Shown: positions 34,623-47,752 of the stretch, piece after piece
Layout: each line of letters opens with the position of its first letter
Numbering within the stretch: position 1 is the stretch's first letter
Assembly (NCBI GenBank): GCA_950106755.1
Contig: OX467092.1
Span: 8,184,001 to 8,248,000, forward strand
Reading direction: 5' to 3'
Length of the DNA stretch: 64,000 nt
Source of the DNA: Climacium dendroides
Taxonomy: Eukaryota; Streptophyta; Bryopsida; Hypnales; Climaciaceae
Program-made: the position numbers and the translations under genes
The notes under the pieces: model-generated
The model's input: the letters and a program-made list of their open reading frames with translations, nothing else
Told to the model about the DNA's origin: nothing
Databases searched by the model: none

Positions 34623-36036
34623 TCCAGTTTCCAATGGAAATAGGCTCTTAGAATGATTGCTAGCTACATCTTTGTTGGAATGATTTTTTTTTGAGAGAAG
34701 TAAGGTCCAACAAATGCATAAGATTTTTGGTTCTCTATACAACTAACACTAAATAATATCATTAAATATTTAAATTGGATTTTTTTATTGACATGGCAAA
34801 GCTTTTGCACTTGTATTAAACTTTTTAATTTTGTAACTCCTAAATGAAACACCACACATTTGCTTTGCTACTCTAGAAAGATCTTTTTTCCATAAATGGA
34901 AATCTATGTATATTAACTTGCTAATCACCACATAGACAAAATTCAAATCCTTCTCCACATAAATATAGAGACTTGCATGTTTTGAACTTTAGCAAGATTA
35001 TTCAATGTCATGTTAAGATTCACCTTCAAAAAACAAAATGCAAGAACAAAATGCAAAAATAATTTTTCCTATAGTTTTTTGGTGGAATTTAAAGGCGATG
35101 CACCTGAAATCTAGTCAAAAATTCTTGCAACTCTTCACCACACAGTGTGTAGTCATTGGGCAATGATAAAAAAAAATTGTTCTCACTACAATGCAATTGG
35201 TAGTTGAATTGTGCAATTACTATGCAGTAATTGGCAACGATTGTTGGGCAGTTCTTGGATGTGTCTAGTGAATGTCCAATTTACTCTACTTCAATAGATG
35301 TAGGAATGGGGTGAGAATTGAAGGTGCTATACAATGTGCATTGTAATCCCAAAAAAAATTTGAAAAATTTGAAATAAACTAATATCCTCTATAGGCAATT
35401 TTTTTAATCTACATTTAAAAAAACATTCACTTTTAGGAGCTTCTAAAGCAACTCAAAAAATGCCTAAAAGAAGAAAAAAATTAAAATTATATATATAACT
35501 CTACTTAACAATTAAACTGAATAGGATAGATATTTATTATATGTTGTCTCGTATATTGTATGGTGTGGGTGGATTGCTAGTAGGAAGGCAAAAATAGAGA
35601 AAGACAAAAGAATGGGAACATGGAGAGATCAATTGGGGATTATAGTTTCATATTTTGCAAATTTATAAGTAACAGTATTGAATAAGTTTGTAGGCAATAA
35701 TTTTTTTGGAATAGTATGTGCAAAAAACCATCATTGGATCAATTCTAAAAGTACAAAGTTAATTTGACTTTGTATGAATAAGCTTGAAAATTCATAGCTT
35801 GTTCATACAAAGTCCAAAAAATGCATTTGAAGAAAATCTAGGATTTCCTTTCAACTATACCAAAATGAATATTTAATATGGTCTAAACTATATATCACAA
35901 GGAGATACTATTCAATATTAATTGTAGTAGTGGTGGTGTAACATTTGTAATATGCAAGGGTGGCAATGTTAAATTGGTCACACTAATTTTCATACTAACC
36001 AATTATTCACCCACACTAAATAACCTTTTTAGTGTA

Positions 36037-36611
36037 TTAACCCCTAAAGTCCTATTGTCCCTACAAGGGACAAAATGAATTTTAGGTAGGCTCCTATGAT
36101 CTGAATTTTTATTGAAACTTTTTCATAAGATAGAAAAACTTAAGAGCTTTCTAGGAATATCATTTTTATTTCAATTAGTGCCTAGGAGCAAAAGTTATGC
36201 CACAATAACCTCAAAATGGGGGAGACGGGGCAGCAAAAAAAATCCACAAAAAATTTTAATATTTTTTTTAATATTTTTTTTCTTGTAGATTATATTTTTT
36301 GTAAATGGGAAGATTTGATTAATTCCATTTGGGATTAGAGATTTGAAAGTTATGGAGCTTCTTGTTTTACAGGCGATCATAGTAACTTCTTGAAAGAAAT
36401 TTTTTTTTCACATTGAATGCTAATGTCTTTCAATCTATACAGTCATAAATCACAAAAAAATTATCATATGATCTAAGACAAGTTTAGAACAAGATCCTAT
36501 GGTTAGATTCTTAAAAATATTTTTTTAAATTTATTTTGTAGGTGATTGTAGTAGAAGTGGTAGTTTTGAGTGGTTTTGACAGAAAAATGACCATGGGACT
36601 TTAGGGGTTAA
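36037..36611. mobile_element. TTAACCC-family element, 575 bp, GTA flanks
   Basis: Ends are the perfect 16-bp inverted repeat TTAACCCCTAAAGTCC. GTA flanks both sides (36034-36036 and 36612-36614), a likely 3-bp target duplication. No coding content. The internal block near the right end (GATCCTATGGTTAGATTC) matches the fragment inside CACTA-1. Confidence 0.75.
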
Positions 36612-39433
36612 GTACCAACAAAAGCTTTGACAATTAAATAATAGGAACCTTGCTCAAAATCTTATTCAAATGCATTTAGGTATTGTTGTCTTGTTTGGTT
36701 CACCTTTTGACTTCATATAATTGAAAAAGCAACAACTAAATGACCATTCCAATGGACAATGGGAATTAATCTTTTCATTGCTCCCTTTTTTACCCAAGAC
36801 ATTAACTACAAAGTTTATTATTTTTCATAGAGAATCAAATTTGGAATAATCAAATCAAATACATAATTAAATCATATAATCTATTGCGAGAATGATAGAT
36901 TAACAATCACAAAATTAAGTAAGTATAAAATCGGGGGAAAAATTTACTTTTTAGCTTAACTAATGCAATAAAAGGGTCAATTCTACTTAACCCCATTCCA
37001 ATAAATCAAATCATTTTCAAATTTGCATCCATAAATTGTGGTTTGGGGATTCCCTTAGAATGGAAGATTTACAATGCCGTGTAGTACACTCTTTCAACAT
37101 AAAAAATGTTTACTAACTTGCATTGTTTGCAATTTTAGTAGAAAGTCTTGATTTGCTATAACATAGGTCCTTGTCAATTTTTGTGCATATTTTATTATAA
37201 GAAAAGATGAAAACTATGATTTTTAGGATTGGCCAAAATATATAAATTTGTAAAAGTCTTTACAAGGTTTAGTTAAATCAATTTATCTCAATTATTATTT
37301 CTATTTTCTGTACTTGATTTTTTTTAATGATAAAATAAAATTGTGAAGTTATCAACCTAATATAAAACAAGTTCTAAATTTTCATTATTTGTACTCAAAG
37401 TAATAATTTTTTCTCTATAAAATGGTTTTTTGACAAAGAAAAAACTTGGACCCTTGATTGACATTCAAATCTTAATAAGATAATATCATACTTGGTGGCT
37501 AGGATTTTTAAAAAATATTACTAAAACTACGTACTAAATTTTTTGGACTATTTTTATAAAAGAAAAGTTGTATAGAAAAATGAAATATTTATATTTTTGT
37601 CATACATCATATTAAATGTGAGAGTTTTAAATTATTTATTCAATAGGAAATGTTGAATTTGAATATTGGATATACAATAGTATACATCTAAAAGAAACCA
37701 TTGATAATTTAAGCATTGGTGATTTTCTTATACATTCAAAGAAGTCCATTGCCACCTTCTTCAAAGCTTTTATTTTTATGAAAAGTGATTCCAAAGAGAA
37801 TATATGCTACAAATATGTAGTCCACAACTATAAAGAATTAAAACTTTTTGTAATGGAAAATAGTTTTTTGAATGATGTTGTAGAATAGTATTGAGAGTAA
37901 ATTGAGTATTTTTTAATTCTCAAGGACAAGCCTATAACTACAGGAATGAATTTTCAAGTTCTTTCACTTTAATACTATTTGTTTTTGTATTTTTATATAT
38001 TTATTTTTCATATATGTAATTGGATGTCTTCAAGTCCTAAGAAATTCAGATTTTTATGTGAAAATTTGAAATTATTGAGATTTTTAAAGTAAAAAGTGAA
38101 GAAAATTCATATCTAATTCAAAATTAGCTCAAAAAAGCTGAAACATTCACTGCAATTGTATGCAATACATTGGAACATCACAGATTAAAATAGTTTACTA
38201 TGTCTAATAATTAGAAAATCAAGAGGCTATAATCCTAGGCGAGCAATCAGCAATGGTCTGCTTGGGGTATCCCAAAATGTTGTCTGAACTACAATGTTTT
38301 AGCTACCTACACTTGTAATATATCAAGAAAAAAAATCATCATGATCAAATAATTTTAAGAATTTTTAATGGATTTTTTAATTTAAAAAGTAAGTTTTGTC
38401 CGATGCACCTAGAAACCTCCAAAACAAGCATTTGGAATATCAAATAATTTTATTTTAATATCATTTTTTGAATATGACTTACATTAAGTGGTTCAATACA
38501 TAAAATAATTTAATTTGTTAACCAAAAATTAATAAATTGTGCACTATGATGCCTGCAAATCTAAAAATTCAACATTTTTTCTCACTTCTATGAAAAGATC
38601 CAAAAATTAAAGTTTTAAACAAAAAAAACTTATTAGGAATATACATCTTGATTCCATTGAGGTGCAGAATTTTTTTTTAAAATATTTAGGATCTTCTTAC
38701 TTGAATTAGTCAAACTTTGGATGTTTTAAACAAAAATAAGGTAATTAGTGTGTCCAAAAAGTAATACCCCAAGCCAACCATTGCCCCTGCCCAAACTTCA
38801 AAATAGGAATAGAAACTAGAGTTCATTAATTTCATTTCAATAGTTGGGCTTGAATTCAAAAAATAGCATTTTTTAGTTCAAATTCACTTCAAGAGCAAGG
38901 ACCTTCAAGTAGTCACAATACACTATCTAGTGATATGTAGATTAATCCCTAAATGCCCAAAGCACCAAATTTGGATGTCAAAAAAACTTTCAAGTTAAAT
39001 AAAACCTAACCAATTTACTACTTTTAGAAGTTTATATTTTTGAAAAATTCTTTTCGAAGTCTAGTTTTAGAATCAAAAATTTGATTTTGAAAATGATTGA
39101 TTATGATTTTTCTATTCAAGATTTTGTGCAAGGGTGTTCATTGCAATCTTGACTTTCCAAAATGTTGAGGGTTCTTAGAAATGAGCCTCAAATATACTAG
39201 ATCTTGGGGAAAAAATCACATTAGAAATTCATTTAAAAAAAATGTAGAGTAGATTTTGAGAAGCCAAAAATTGATTGGGGTTATACATATTTATTAGGCC
39301 CTCTATTCTCTTTTTTATTGGTGACCAACTTTTTAGATTTGACATGTGAAAAGAGGATTGAAAGACTTAAAATCACTTTTATAGTTTTAACACCCTCATG
39401 ATCAAACATTATAATCTTTCAATCCATAAGTGA

Positions 39434-39459
39434 TAGGTAGGTAGGTAGGTAGGTAGGTA
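39434..39459. repeat. (TAGG)6 microsatellite
   Basis: Six perfect TAGG units followed by TAT. Confidence 0.95.
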
Positions 39460-40413
39460 TTCCCTATGTGATCTCTAACATGTCTAGTTTAAACTTGTAC
39501 AGGTACAATACCAAAAAAATTTGATGCAACTTATCAAAATGTTGATTTTTTGTTCAATTTAGAGCAAATTCCTAAAAGTTCAAAACAAATCTTAGACATT
39601 TAATTAGAAGTTAAGCATTTTCAAAAGCATACAGCCAAGTCCCCTTACAAATTTGGATGAAAAAAAATATCCATCTTCTAGAGAGACTAATAAATGTCAT
39701 CCAAAAGCCATTTGGGGGCCCATTTCAGGGTTAAAACCCATACAAGATTATCTTGAATTTTCACTAATACCCAAGATGTCTTTCATAAAGGTCATGCAAT
39801 TTTTTTTTACAAACTACTTTTATCATTTTTATTATTTTTATTTGAACTTGTACTTTTATGTCCAATGCAATGCACGGTTGCACTTCGAACTACTACATGC
39901 CAGGTGCCCAGCACTACGATTCTGTATATCAACATTCTTTAGTGATATATAAAATAATATGTGTGTACCTTGTGGCAAGCATAGTACAAGCTATTTACAC
40001 CTCGAAGCTACCACACTCATCTTTACATAATAATCACCAGAAATAATTGTTCTTGCTGTCCAAATAATGGAACTGGTCATTCAGTCTGTAACCAGAACCG
40101 GCTTTATCTTTAGCTGTGAAACAAAGCTGAGTTTGGATTCCCTTAATCAATGGGGATCAAATGGTAGTCAACCGAAATAAAAATTCGTCCGAACAAGTGA
40201 CCGAATTTGAAGGGAAAAAACCGGCACAGTGTCCAAGAGGAAGCTGGCATCTAGAAGAAGGTGCACTAACTTCGTCTTCCTGTATACCGTAATGAACTTT
40301 AAAAAAAAAAAGTCTCAATGTAAGTTAAGAGCGCGGCTAAGTACTTGTCCTCGCTCCGCAATTATATAACAAAAGTTTAAGAGTCACGGCTTGTCGTCAT
40401 CGATCGAGCCCCA

Positions 40414-43400
40414 TCATCTTGTACAACCACAGTCCAGTGGAACATCTTCAGGCCATCCGTAATCGTTCAGGAGGATCAGGACCGTACCATTTGTCCATCC
40501 AAATCCAGTCTGAGAATTCAATCACCCAAACACAGTTCGCTCAGAAATCGTTGGACTCGTTTGATTCAAAACATCGTGCCTACACTTTTAAAAATAATTC
40601 CGCACTGGGTCACAACAATCGATCACCCTGAAAAAATCTCCTGAAAAAGTCGCTGGGAAGAAGTTGCAACAATCGAGTACAAGCGGAAAAAGTATTAAAG
40701 AGCCTACCTGGGTGGTATACTCGCCTCCACCACCAACCTCTCCACAGTACCGTGCGTCGTATTTTTCAAGCATGTGACCGCTGTTTAGGAAAGCCACGTA
40801 ATTGGATTGCAACCAGGCTCGCGTTATGGCCATGGCCATGGCTCTTGCTTTCCGCGATCCGGTCATCACCAGGCCCTCAATGATCATGTGCTGGATGGGA
40901 GCCCACGCATTTGGAAAGTCCCTGAAAATCAAATCACAACTTCAAAACCTTAGAAATTTGCTACTGGGCTCCAACATCTGCGAATCCAAACAATCGCTCA
41001 AGAAATTTGTTGGACCATGGTGGTGCAATTTGAGACCCACGTTAACCATGAAGTTACCCCGCGAAGTACTCAAGAATTCCACGATGTTGTGGAATGCAGT
41101 ACCTTCCATATCATGAAAGAAATGTCGGGTATGATTCAGTTTACTCTATTGGGACAGTTGGTTACCTATCTTGAAGCTCCCTAAATGATTGATTCCATCT
41201 TGTGGTTTAACTTATAATTTTCATCAACAATGAATAGCATATTTTGGTTTAGACGGGAGGTACAAACCATTGCTGTCCAGTCTCCATTAACGACGTTGCA
41301 ATTCCTGCAGGCAAAACTAGGCCTGAGGTGGAGAATGCCTCCACTACTTGTTCAATTCTTGAGTCTCCTGTAGAGAATTGACACCAGATCTCTGATGTCA
41401 GTAAAGATGTCGAGAAATCTCACTTGTGAAGCTCAAGCACAAAGTAATAAACAGCCAAGTACAATGAAAAAGGGGAGAACCACTAGCTAGTGTAATATGA
41501 GCCAATTTATTTTCCTAATACTGATGTCAACTCGAAATTAAACGCAAAATCCTGAGCAATGTTTCGGAAAGAAAATGTCTTCAAAAATAAATGTACACAA
41601 AAAAACCGAAACATATCAATGAAAAACAGTTAATAAAAACGACCATGGGGTGGTTTGGCTAAAAAAATTTCATGAACACTGAACCAGTGAATGCAGGAGG
41701 CAAAATGACCTGGGGGGAATATGCTGCACCACAAAGGTACAAAGTTTGATGCATATACATTCTGGTTCAACCTGCTGCTGTCCCACACGTACCAGCTCTG
41801 CAACAAAGACAGAAGAAATTCCACATAAATTCACCAGAACAAGCGACGGACGGACAAAAAAGTTCATTTGGATGAGAGCGCTCATCAAGGGTTTTAGGGT
41901 TTAAGGGTTTAGGGCTTAAGCTTTGTTATCAAATCCCAATGTGATCACATTCAGCAGGTTGAACTTGTGATCATATTGAGCAGGAGAGTTCCGGATTCTA
42001 GCCAACAAGTAAGTAGACCACATGTTTGCATCAAAACTTGGACTTGAATCCACAACTTTGTATGAACAAGGAGATCCGTTACCTTTCGCATCTCAACCTT
42101 TTGCAAAGGGAGCCAGTAGTCTAACCACTGTCCCATACTTCCGCTCCAGAGGATGGCCTCAAAGGCTCGTCTTCGAGCATCCGCAGCCCTGGTGAAGTGC
42201 TTTGATACTGAAACGTTGTTCAAAGCTTTGGCCAAGAAGGCAACATCACACTCCATCTGAGGGAGGAAAAGGAGCAACACTATTAGAGAAGAAATCACAA
42301 GCAATCACCATGCGAGCATGAGTTATGGTATGCTCAAAATAAAGCTCAAAGCGCCGACACCAATATGATATAATGACGATATATGTATTCAAACATATAG
42401 TAGTGCAAATTACATTCAATTTCGTTGATTGTTTTCCATTGACCGCATTATAAAGTGTATTGTAAGCATACACTGAAGAGTTTCTGTCTCGGGAGAAGTC
42501 TGTCTCGCATACCTGAAGAAGGAATGCATTGAGGTCCACTGGAATGATTGAAGACGTCTTCATGGTACACAAATTCTCCTCATCCCTGGCACACCCAAAC
42601 CCGGCGATGCCACAAATTTGAAAACTAATGTTTACTTCCAAGAGAGAATGATCCTTCAAACATCAATTTCATTAACCTTGCGGAATTCCATGATATCGGC
42701 ACTTTTCACGGCTCAAGATTGGAAACATAAATCTATATATACCAGTCAAAAGCTTTGTGCACATGAATGGATGTCACAATTCTTTGGTGCCCAGTATTGC
42801 ACCGTTTTAATGAATTAATGGTTTCAATAATGGTCAAAGTGGTTTCCCCCTGTTGAATTATTGTAGAAGAAAATTCATACATGGTGATAAGAGAAAAATG
42901 ATTTCACGAGATTTTGGCTCTTGAACCCAAAGTGATCTCTCCACAGTTCTATTCATGTTTCAAACATCACCCTTAGATGTGTTTTAAAATGTTTTTAAAG
43001 CCAGAAATAGCTCAGGTTGCAAATTTTCCTCATGAGTGAGGAGAAATTTTCAACAAGCTTTGATCAGTTCAAATGCTTACCCCATCCATCTTGAACTGAA
43101 ATCCCACCCGGACTCAGCGCCAGTAGCAATCTCACGGTACAGCTGCTGTTGCTTCATCTTGCTGAAGCCTTCTGCAATACCTTTATCCTGAACATTCAAG
43201 ACCCCAACCCTATAAATTTACATGTTCAAATGAACATTGAATCAGGGTTAGAAATATCTGAAATTCCAGGCTGGAATCAGGAGCCTAATATATCTCATTT
43301 TCATCTACACGTGAAGAAATGAACCCCTCCCTGAATAAAATGGTCAAAAAGTGGTCAAAGCAGAAATTATTCAGGAAGCTTCAAGAAAATAACCAACATC

Positions 43401-46400
43401 TTATACCAATTAAAAAAACGTTTTGGAAGCTACTATGCAATTGACTACCGGCATTGACTTCCAAAGCAATTTTCTATATTTAGCTCAACCACTTCAAGAG
43501 AAACTCCTAATTGTCGAAATGGTCAAAAATGGTTGCTTATTGCTTAAATATCTTCAGAAGGAGACGAAATTCATCATTTAAGAAACTTCGATAGAATATG
43601 TTCTCAAAGAAGAAAGAGGAACTAACTTATGCACTTACATTTTTTACATTTTGTTTTTGAAAGTCACTGTAATTGACTAGACTTGTAACTGAGTAGACTT
43701 TCTATTTCTAGTTCATCACTTTGGGACTTACAATGGTGGAGCATTCCGGTCGAGGCTGGTCCCAATGAGCCCCGTAGCGGCTGAGCCGATGCATACGGCC
43801 TTGGCTATCCCGAATCTCGACTTCATGAGGCTCTGCACAAGTCACCCAAAAATCAAAACCCGATGGGAAAAAAAAATCACACCAAATTCAGCTTCCCAAT
43901 TTTGAGACTGAAAACCAAACTCAACTAATGTTCAACACTAGCTTGAGACTTAGAAAAAAAAACAAGCAAATTGCAGCTTCTACTTGTTTTCTCAAGGATA
44001 GTTATGTATCGTTTTTTCAACTAAAACTCGTTCCCTTGGTGTGCCATGCGTTACCAAATTAAATTCCTCAATCTTTAAAAGTCACGGTGTTTTTGAAAAT
44101 ACACTGAAGAGCTAGCCTCAGGGTCTAGCTGTGAGGTTTAAGGATTAAGGAGTGGAGAGGTCGGCAAAATCTCACTACAGGGAAACATGGCAAAGTCCAT
44201 TGCTCACACGAGAGAAATCCAAAGAATCCACAGTGCAACTACGGAGTTTCACAGCTTAAGACTGGGATTTCAGGCACTATTCCAGAGTTGCACTGTGGAT
44301 TTAGGTCTCTGGATTTTCGAATTTCTCGGGAGTGTAGCCCTGGCATGACATTTTAGATCAGAGCTTGCACAGAGCTCGGTACAGGAATCGGTACAGGGGA
44401 AGGGAAAGAAAACGAAGGTCGACTCACCAGAGGTCCAGAACTCATATTCTTGTAGCAGAAGCGGCAGCGCCCTAGCCGCCAAACTGAGATCCCCGGTTTC
44501 GGCAAAGATTGCGCGCACCATCCTGCTGAGAAATGGAGGCTGGCTACCATCCACACCAAAAATACACACACAAACACGCTTAGACGCCCACATCTCGGGA
44601 CACAGAACGATGCTCGATCAACCCTCCACCAATTCCTCAAAACTATGTCGAGTACAATTGTTTGTATTGGGAGCCAGGATACTCCACCAAGAATGAGGTA
44701 CAAGACCACTACCAACCTGCGATTCTCGTAATATGTTCGTGTGCCATTCGGAACAAACCCATGCGTTTGCACTATCGATAAGAAATTGTCCACCATTCCC
44801 GCTGCTGTCTCCGTCATTTTGCTCGCAAGTAAACCCCTGCTCTCAACCAGGACAGAACAGCCCTCAGACACAATCTCAGAATCCGAAGATTGAAATTTCA
44901 GAAATTTCATGAAAAGGAACTGCCTGTCCATTGTGGTGGGAGCAACACGAAGATTGGAAAAGAACTGAAATTTCAGAAATTTCAGAAACTTCGCCACCTC
45001 GATTGCTCTCACTGCAACGTGCAGGCAGCAAAGGAGAGCAATCGCTTTTAGAATGGGTGGGGTGGGAGTGGAGGGCTAGCAACGATTTCAGCAAAATGTT
45101 CTAATCATTTAAACAAGCATGTTCCAGAACGTTGCTAACCTCAAATTCTAATTGGCTGAAAACAAGCAATTCCTTTGACACCTCGTCCCATCATACAATG
45201 CAGAACGAAATTGCAAAATGCATTGGATGCTGCAGTTTCGAATGTGTGTGAGGATTGCAAGCCTTTTGAAGGCGGCCCTGTTGAGAACATTAGACGGTAC
45301 CTGATGACCCAGTAGCTGTCCCAGTAGTAAACCTCCCGGAAGCGTTCCCCGGGCACCACGAACGGGTGCTTGAGGGGCAGCAACGTGTGGCGGTCGGGCT
45401 CGCGCTCCACATCGGGAGAGACGAGGCGCGTCAGGGACGGCCACAGCGAGTGCACTTGCAGGGCCCAGGTGCGCGCCGCCGCGTTTCTAACTTTCGGAAG
45501 AAACTCCGAGGGATCCGCGTCGTAATCCACTGGTGTGTGCGCCACCAAGTCACTCCCCGCTTCATAAAAATACTCACGGAGAAATCCCTTGAGCTTCTCT
45601 GCAACAACATCAAATATATCAGCCGTCCGATCAGCAAGATCAATGCTTCGCTAGTCCAAAACCTGCGCTGGTTCAGCATTCAGAGAGATTTTCGCAACTG
45701 CTTCTCTGAATCATCGAATCAGCACGATCCTTGCACACTTCCGCAATTCGAAGTTACACCATGGAAAAAAGAGACAGATCTCGCAAAAATGCCCTCAGAT
45801 TCTCTGCAACAGCAATCATATCCACTAGCTACCACGATCACTGCACACGATCTCCGTAATTTGATATACGTCTCCGCAAATTCTAAACGCCAGGAAAAAC
45901 GGGTTTAGAATATGAGAGATCTCTCAGAAAAAAGCCCTTCCTGTACTCTGCAACGTCAAACTAGTTAGCCTAGTACGATCAATGCAGCGCTCAGCAAATC
46001 TAGAAACCAGAAGAGCAGGTCCAGAGCTAAGAGACCTTTGCAATTACGGTTTCAAATCAAATCAGTTCGACTAGTTATTCCACACCTCCGCCATTCGAAA
46101 TACAGGTTCAGAAGCAGAGGGATCGCGCCAAAAAAACTCCGATTCTCTGCAAAGCCAAATTAGTTGACCTCGTACGATCAATGCACACAACCTCAAATCT
46201 TAACCCCCGAAAAGCAGGTCCAGAGCTGAGAGATCCTCGCAAATACGGATTCAAATGAGATCAGTTTGACTAAGTTAACACGATCACTGTACGTTTCTGA
46301 AAATTCTACACACCCCAGGAAACAAACTCCGGAGATTTTTCGGCCCTAATATAGCACGGCGTCGTCTACATCGTGAACCACGTCCATCCTGTTCTTCCGT

Positions 46401-47606
46401 TCCAGGAAGAACGGTGTTTCTAAAAGTGGATGCCTACTGCATTTAATGCCGTCCTAGGGCGCTCCAACTAGAGTCTTGGTTCGCTCTTATCTGCAACGTA
46501 AGGACAACCCAGCTCGAGACGCCTCGTGTCAACCGCGAGATAATCTCGCATGCAGTTGCCATAACCAGACAGCAGAGAATTCATGGGGGGAGTTGACGAT
46601 CACTTTCCCCAGCAGTTACACGAGAAATAAGTTCCGGGACTTGCGTAACTACCGATCGATCGACCGCAATTGCACGTTGTACAGATCGATCGAATTCATG
46701 ACATTGTCCAATCCTTTCTTCTACTCAAATCTAACTAACCGACTTCGATCAAACTCGTACAGCTCCGCCATTAGCTACCTCGACCTTCTGCAACAAACTT
46801 GGCAGTGGAAGTAGAAGTCGAGAAGCCGCGTACATGGCCCGACTAGCTAGTTGACCATGGACAAGCTCGACCAATGACGCCGCACGCTGACTACTGTTAC
46901 ATCAACGAAGTACGGGAAACAGAGCCTCCATGCAAAGGGGAAAAGGAAAGAAAAAACAACGATTCACCAAACGACTAATAACGGACTCTAGAAGTCTAGT
47001 CAAATAATCACGACCCACACTTCCGTCAATGCATGGAGATCCATATCTACAGAATTGCTAGCTAGTGGATCCACCAATCGACCTCCACTCCACTCCACTA
47101 GTGCCTATAACATATCAATAGCTCGCTCGCCTCGGAATCTCCGCCCTCCGGCACGGCCGAACTTGCTATTACTCTAGAGGGAAAAAAAATCTTGGCGGTG
47201 ATATGACCACGATCGAAAGTATGTCTACGATTTCTTTATATATACCTGGCGACACGGTCCCGGTGCTGGGCGCCCTTGGTAAGGCGCGGAACGCCGCTAT
47301 CGTCACGTCCAAGTTGCTCTTGAGCGGCAAGTCCACATACTCCTTGGGATCGAACTCCGTTCCATCGTGCGTCGTCGTATTACCACTCCCACTCCCATCG
47401 CCCACCACGAAGCTCTCCATCGCAGTCGCCTGCAAGTCCATCAGTAAACACAGAAGCTCCCCAGCTCTATCATCGTCCTCATCCTCCACCGCCCCACAAT
47501 CACTCGTATCCCACTCTTCGTCACAAACCCCACGATGAGGATCCAAGTCCACGACCTTGGACGCGTCGTCGTCTTCGCGCAACCTCTCCGGCAAGCTGAA
47601 CCCCAT
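40414..47606 (-). CDS. TRE1: Trehalase (GH37), 12 exons, 615 aa
   Basis: Trehalase splits alpha,alpha-trehalose into two glucoses. Exons, 5' to 3': 47606-47246, 45598-45301, 44836-44717, 44543-44428, 43832-43732, 43187-43081, 42585-42513, 42256-42083, 41797-41710, 41367-41268, 40921-40708 and 40509-40414. All have GT...AG introns and a continuous phase, giving 1848 nt. Family landmarks: FDPKEYVDLPLK (exon 1), signature 1 PGERFREVYYWDSY (residues 203-216; the family has PGGRF, so here G becomes E), FVPNG, FWTS, the catalytic-acid block ESGWDFSSRW (357-366), TSSIIPVDLNAF, signature 2 QWDFPNAWAP (512-521), EKYD (565-568) with the catalytic Glu, GGGGEY (576-581) and GFGWTNG near the end. Length is normal for plant trehalases. 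I see no signal peptide; the N-terminus is acidic. No stops or shifts, so it looks functional. Intron 1 (1.65 kb) holds repeats of the exon-2 acceptor. Confidence 0.96.
41887..41914 (+). repeat. Interstitial telomere-like repeat
   Basis: About four degenerate TTTAGGG units (AAGGGTTTTAGGGTTTAAGG...) in the trehalase intron between exons 8 and 9. The unit is the plant telomere repeat, also known as a telo-box when short. Confidence 0.8.
44213..44319. repeat. Hairpin in a trehalase intron
   Basis: AATCCACAGTGCAACT (44225-44240) pairs perfectly with 44286-44301, and the pairing extends imperfectly outward (GAGAAATCC... with its inverse). The loop is about 45 nt. It lies between exons 4 and 5, 108 bp from exon 4. 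It could be a small foldback element. Confidence 0.6.
45595..46260 (-). repeat. Degenerate tandem copies of the exon-2 splice acceptor in trehalase intron 1
   Basis: The true acceptor GTTGCAG|AG (exon 2 begins at 45598) recurs as GTTGCAGAGAA (near 45805), GTTGCAGAGTA (near 45950) and TTTGCAGAGAA (near 46150). Each is followed by sequence like the first exon-2 codons (GGGCATTTTTGCGAG and similar). A second motif, AGCAGGTCCAGAGCT, repeats at about 46016 and 46215. Spacing is about 205, 144 and 199 bp. Confidence 0.7.
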
Positions 47607-47744
47607 GACTACTCCTCCTGCTACTGCTGGCTAGCAAAAACAAAGGTATGGTACGGGTGGAACGATCGATCGATCAACGGTGGGTGAAGCTCATGAACTG
47701 GGGTGACGAAACGGAAGAGGGGATGATTGAGGCGGGGTTGGGGG

Positions 47745-47752
47745 TTTATATA
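47745..47752 (-). promoter_or_regulatory. TATA box of the trehalase gene
   Basis: TATATAAA on minus, 139 nt upstream of the ATG at 47606, which would give a 5' leader of roughly 110 nt. The strongest TATA match near the start codon. Confidence 0.6.

Larger units (their letters stand above)
34623..40413. other. AT-rich intergenic sequence with old repeats
   Basis: No convincing coding sequence; the frames present are short and of low complexity. A TTAACCC-family element lies at 36037-36611. Similar starts (TTAATCCCTAAATGCCCAAAG at 38942, again near 63963 as TTAACCCCTAAATGCCC) suggest more copies. A TAGG microsatellite lies at 39434. Confidence 0.5.

Noticed and set aside
38942..39734. Another full TTAACCC-family element
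   Set aside because: Both ends resemble the family, but flanks do not match and the interior alignment is weak, so it was not called as a complete element.
45366..45908. 180-codon open frame on plus across trehalase exon 2
   Set aside because: It is the antisense of a firmly placed exon plus the repeated intron sequence; no motif.
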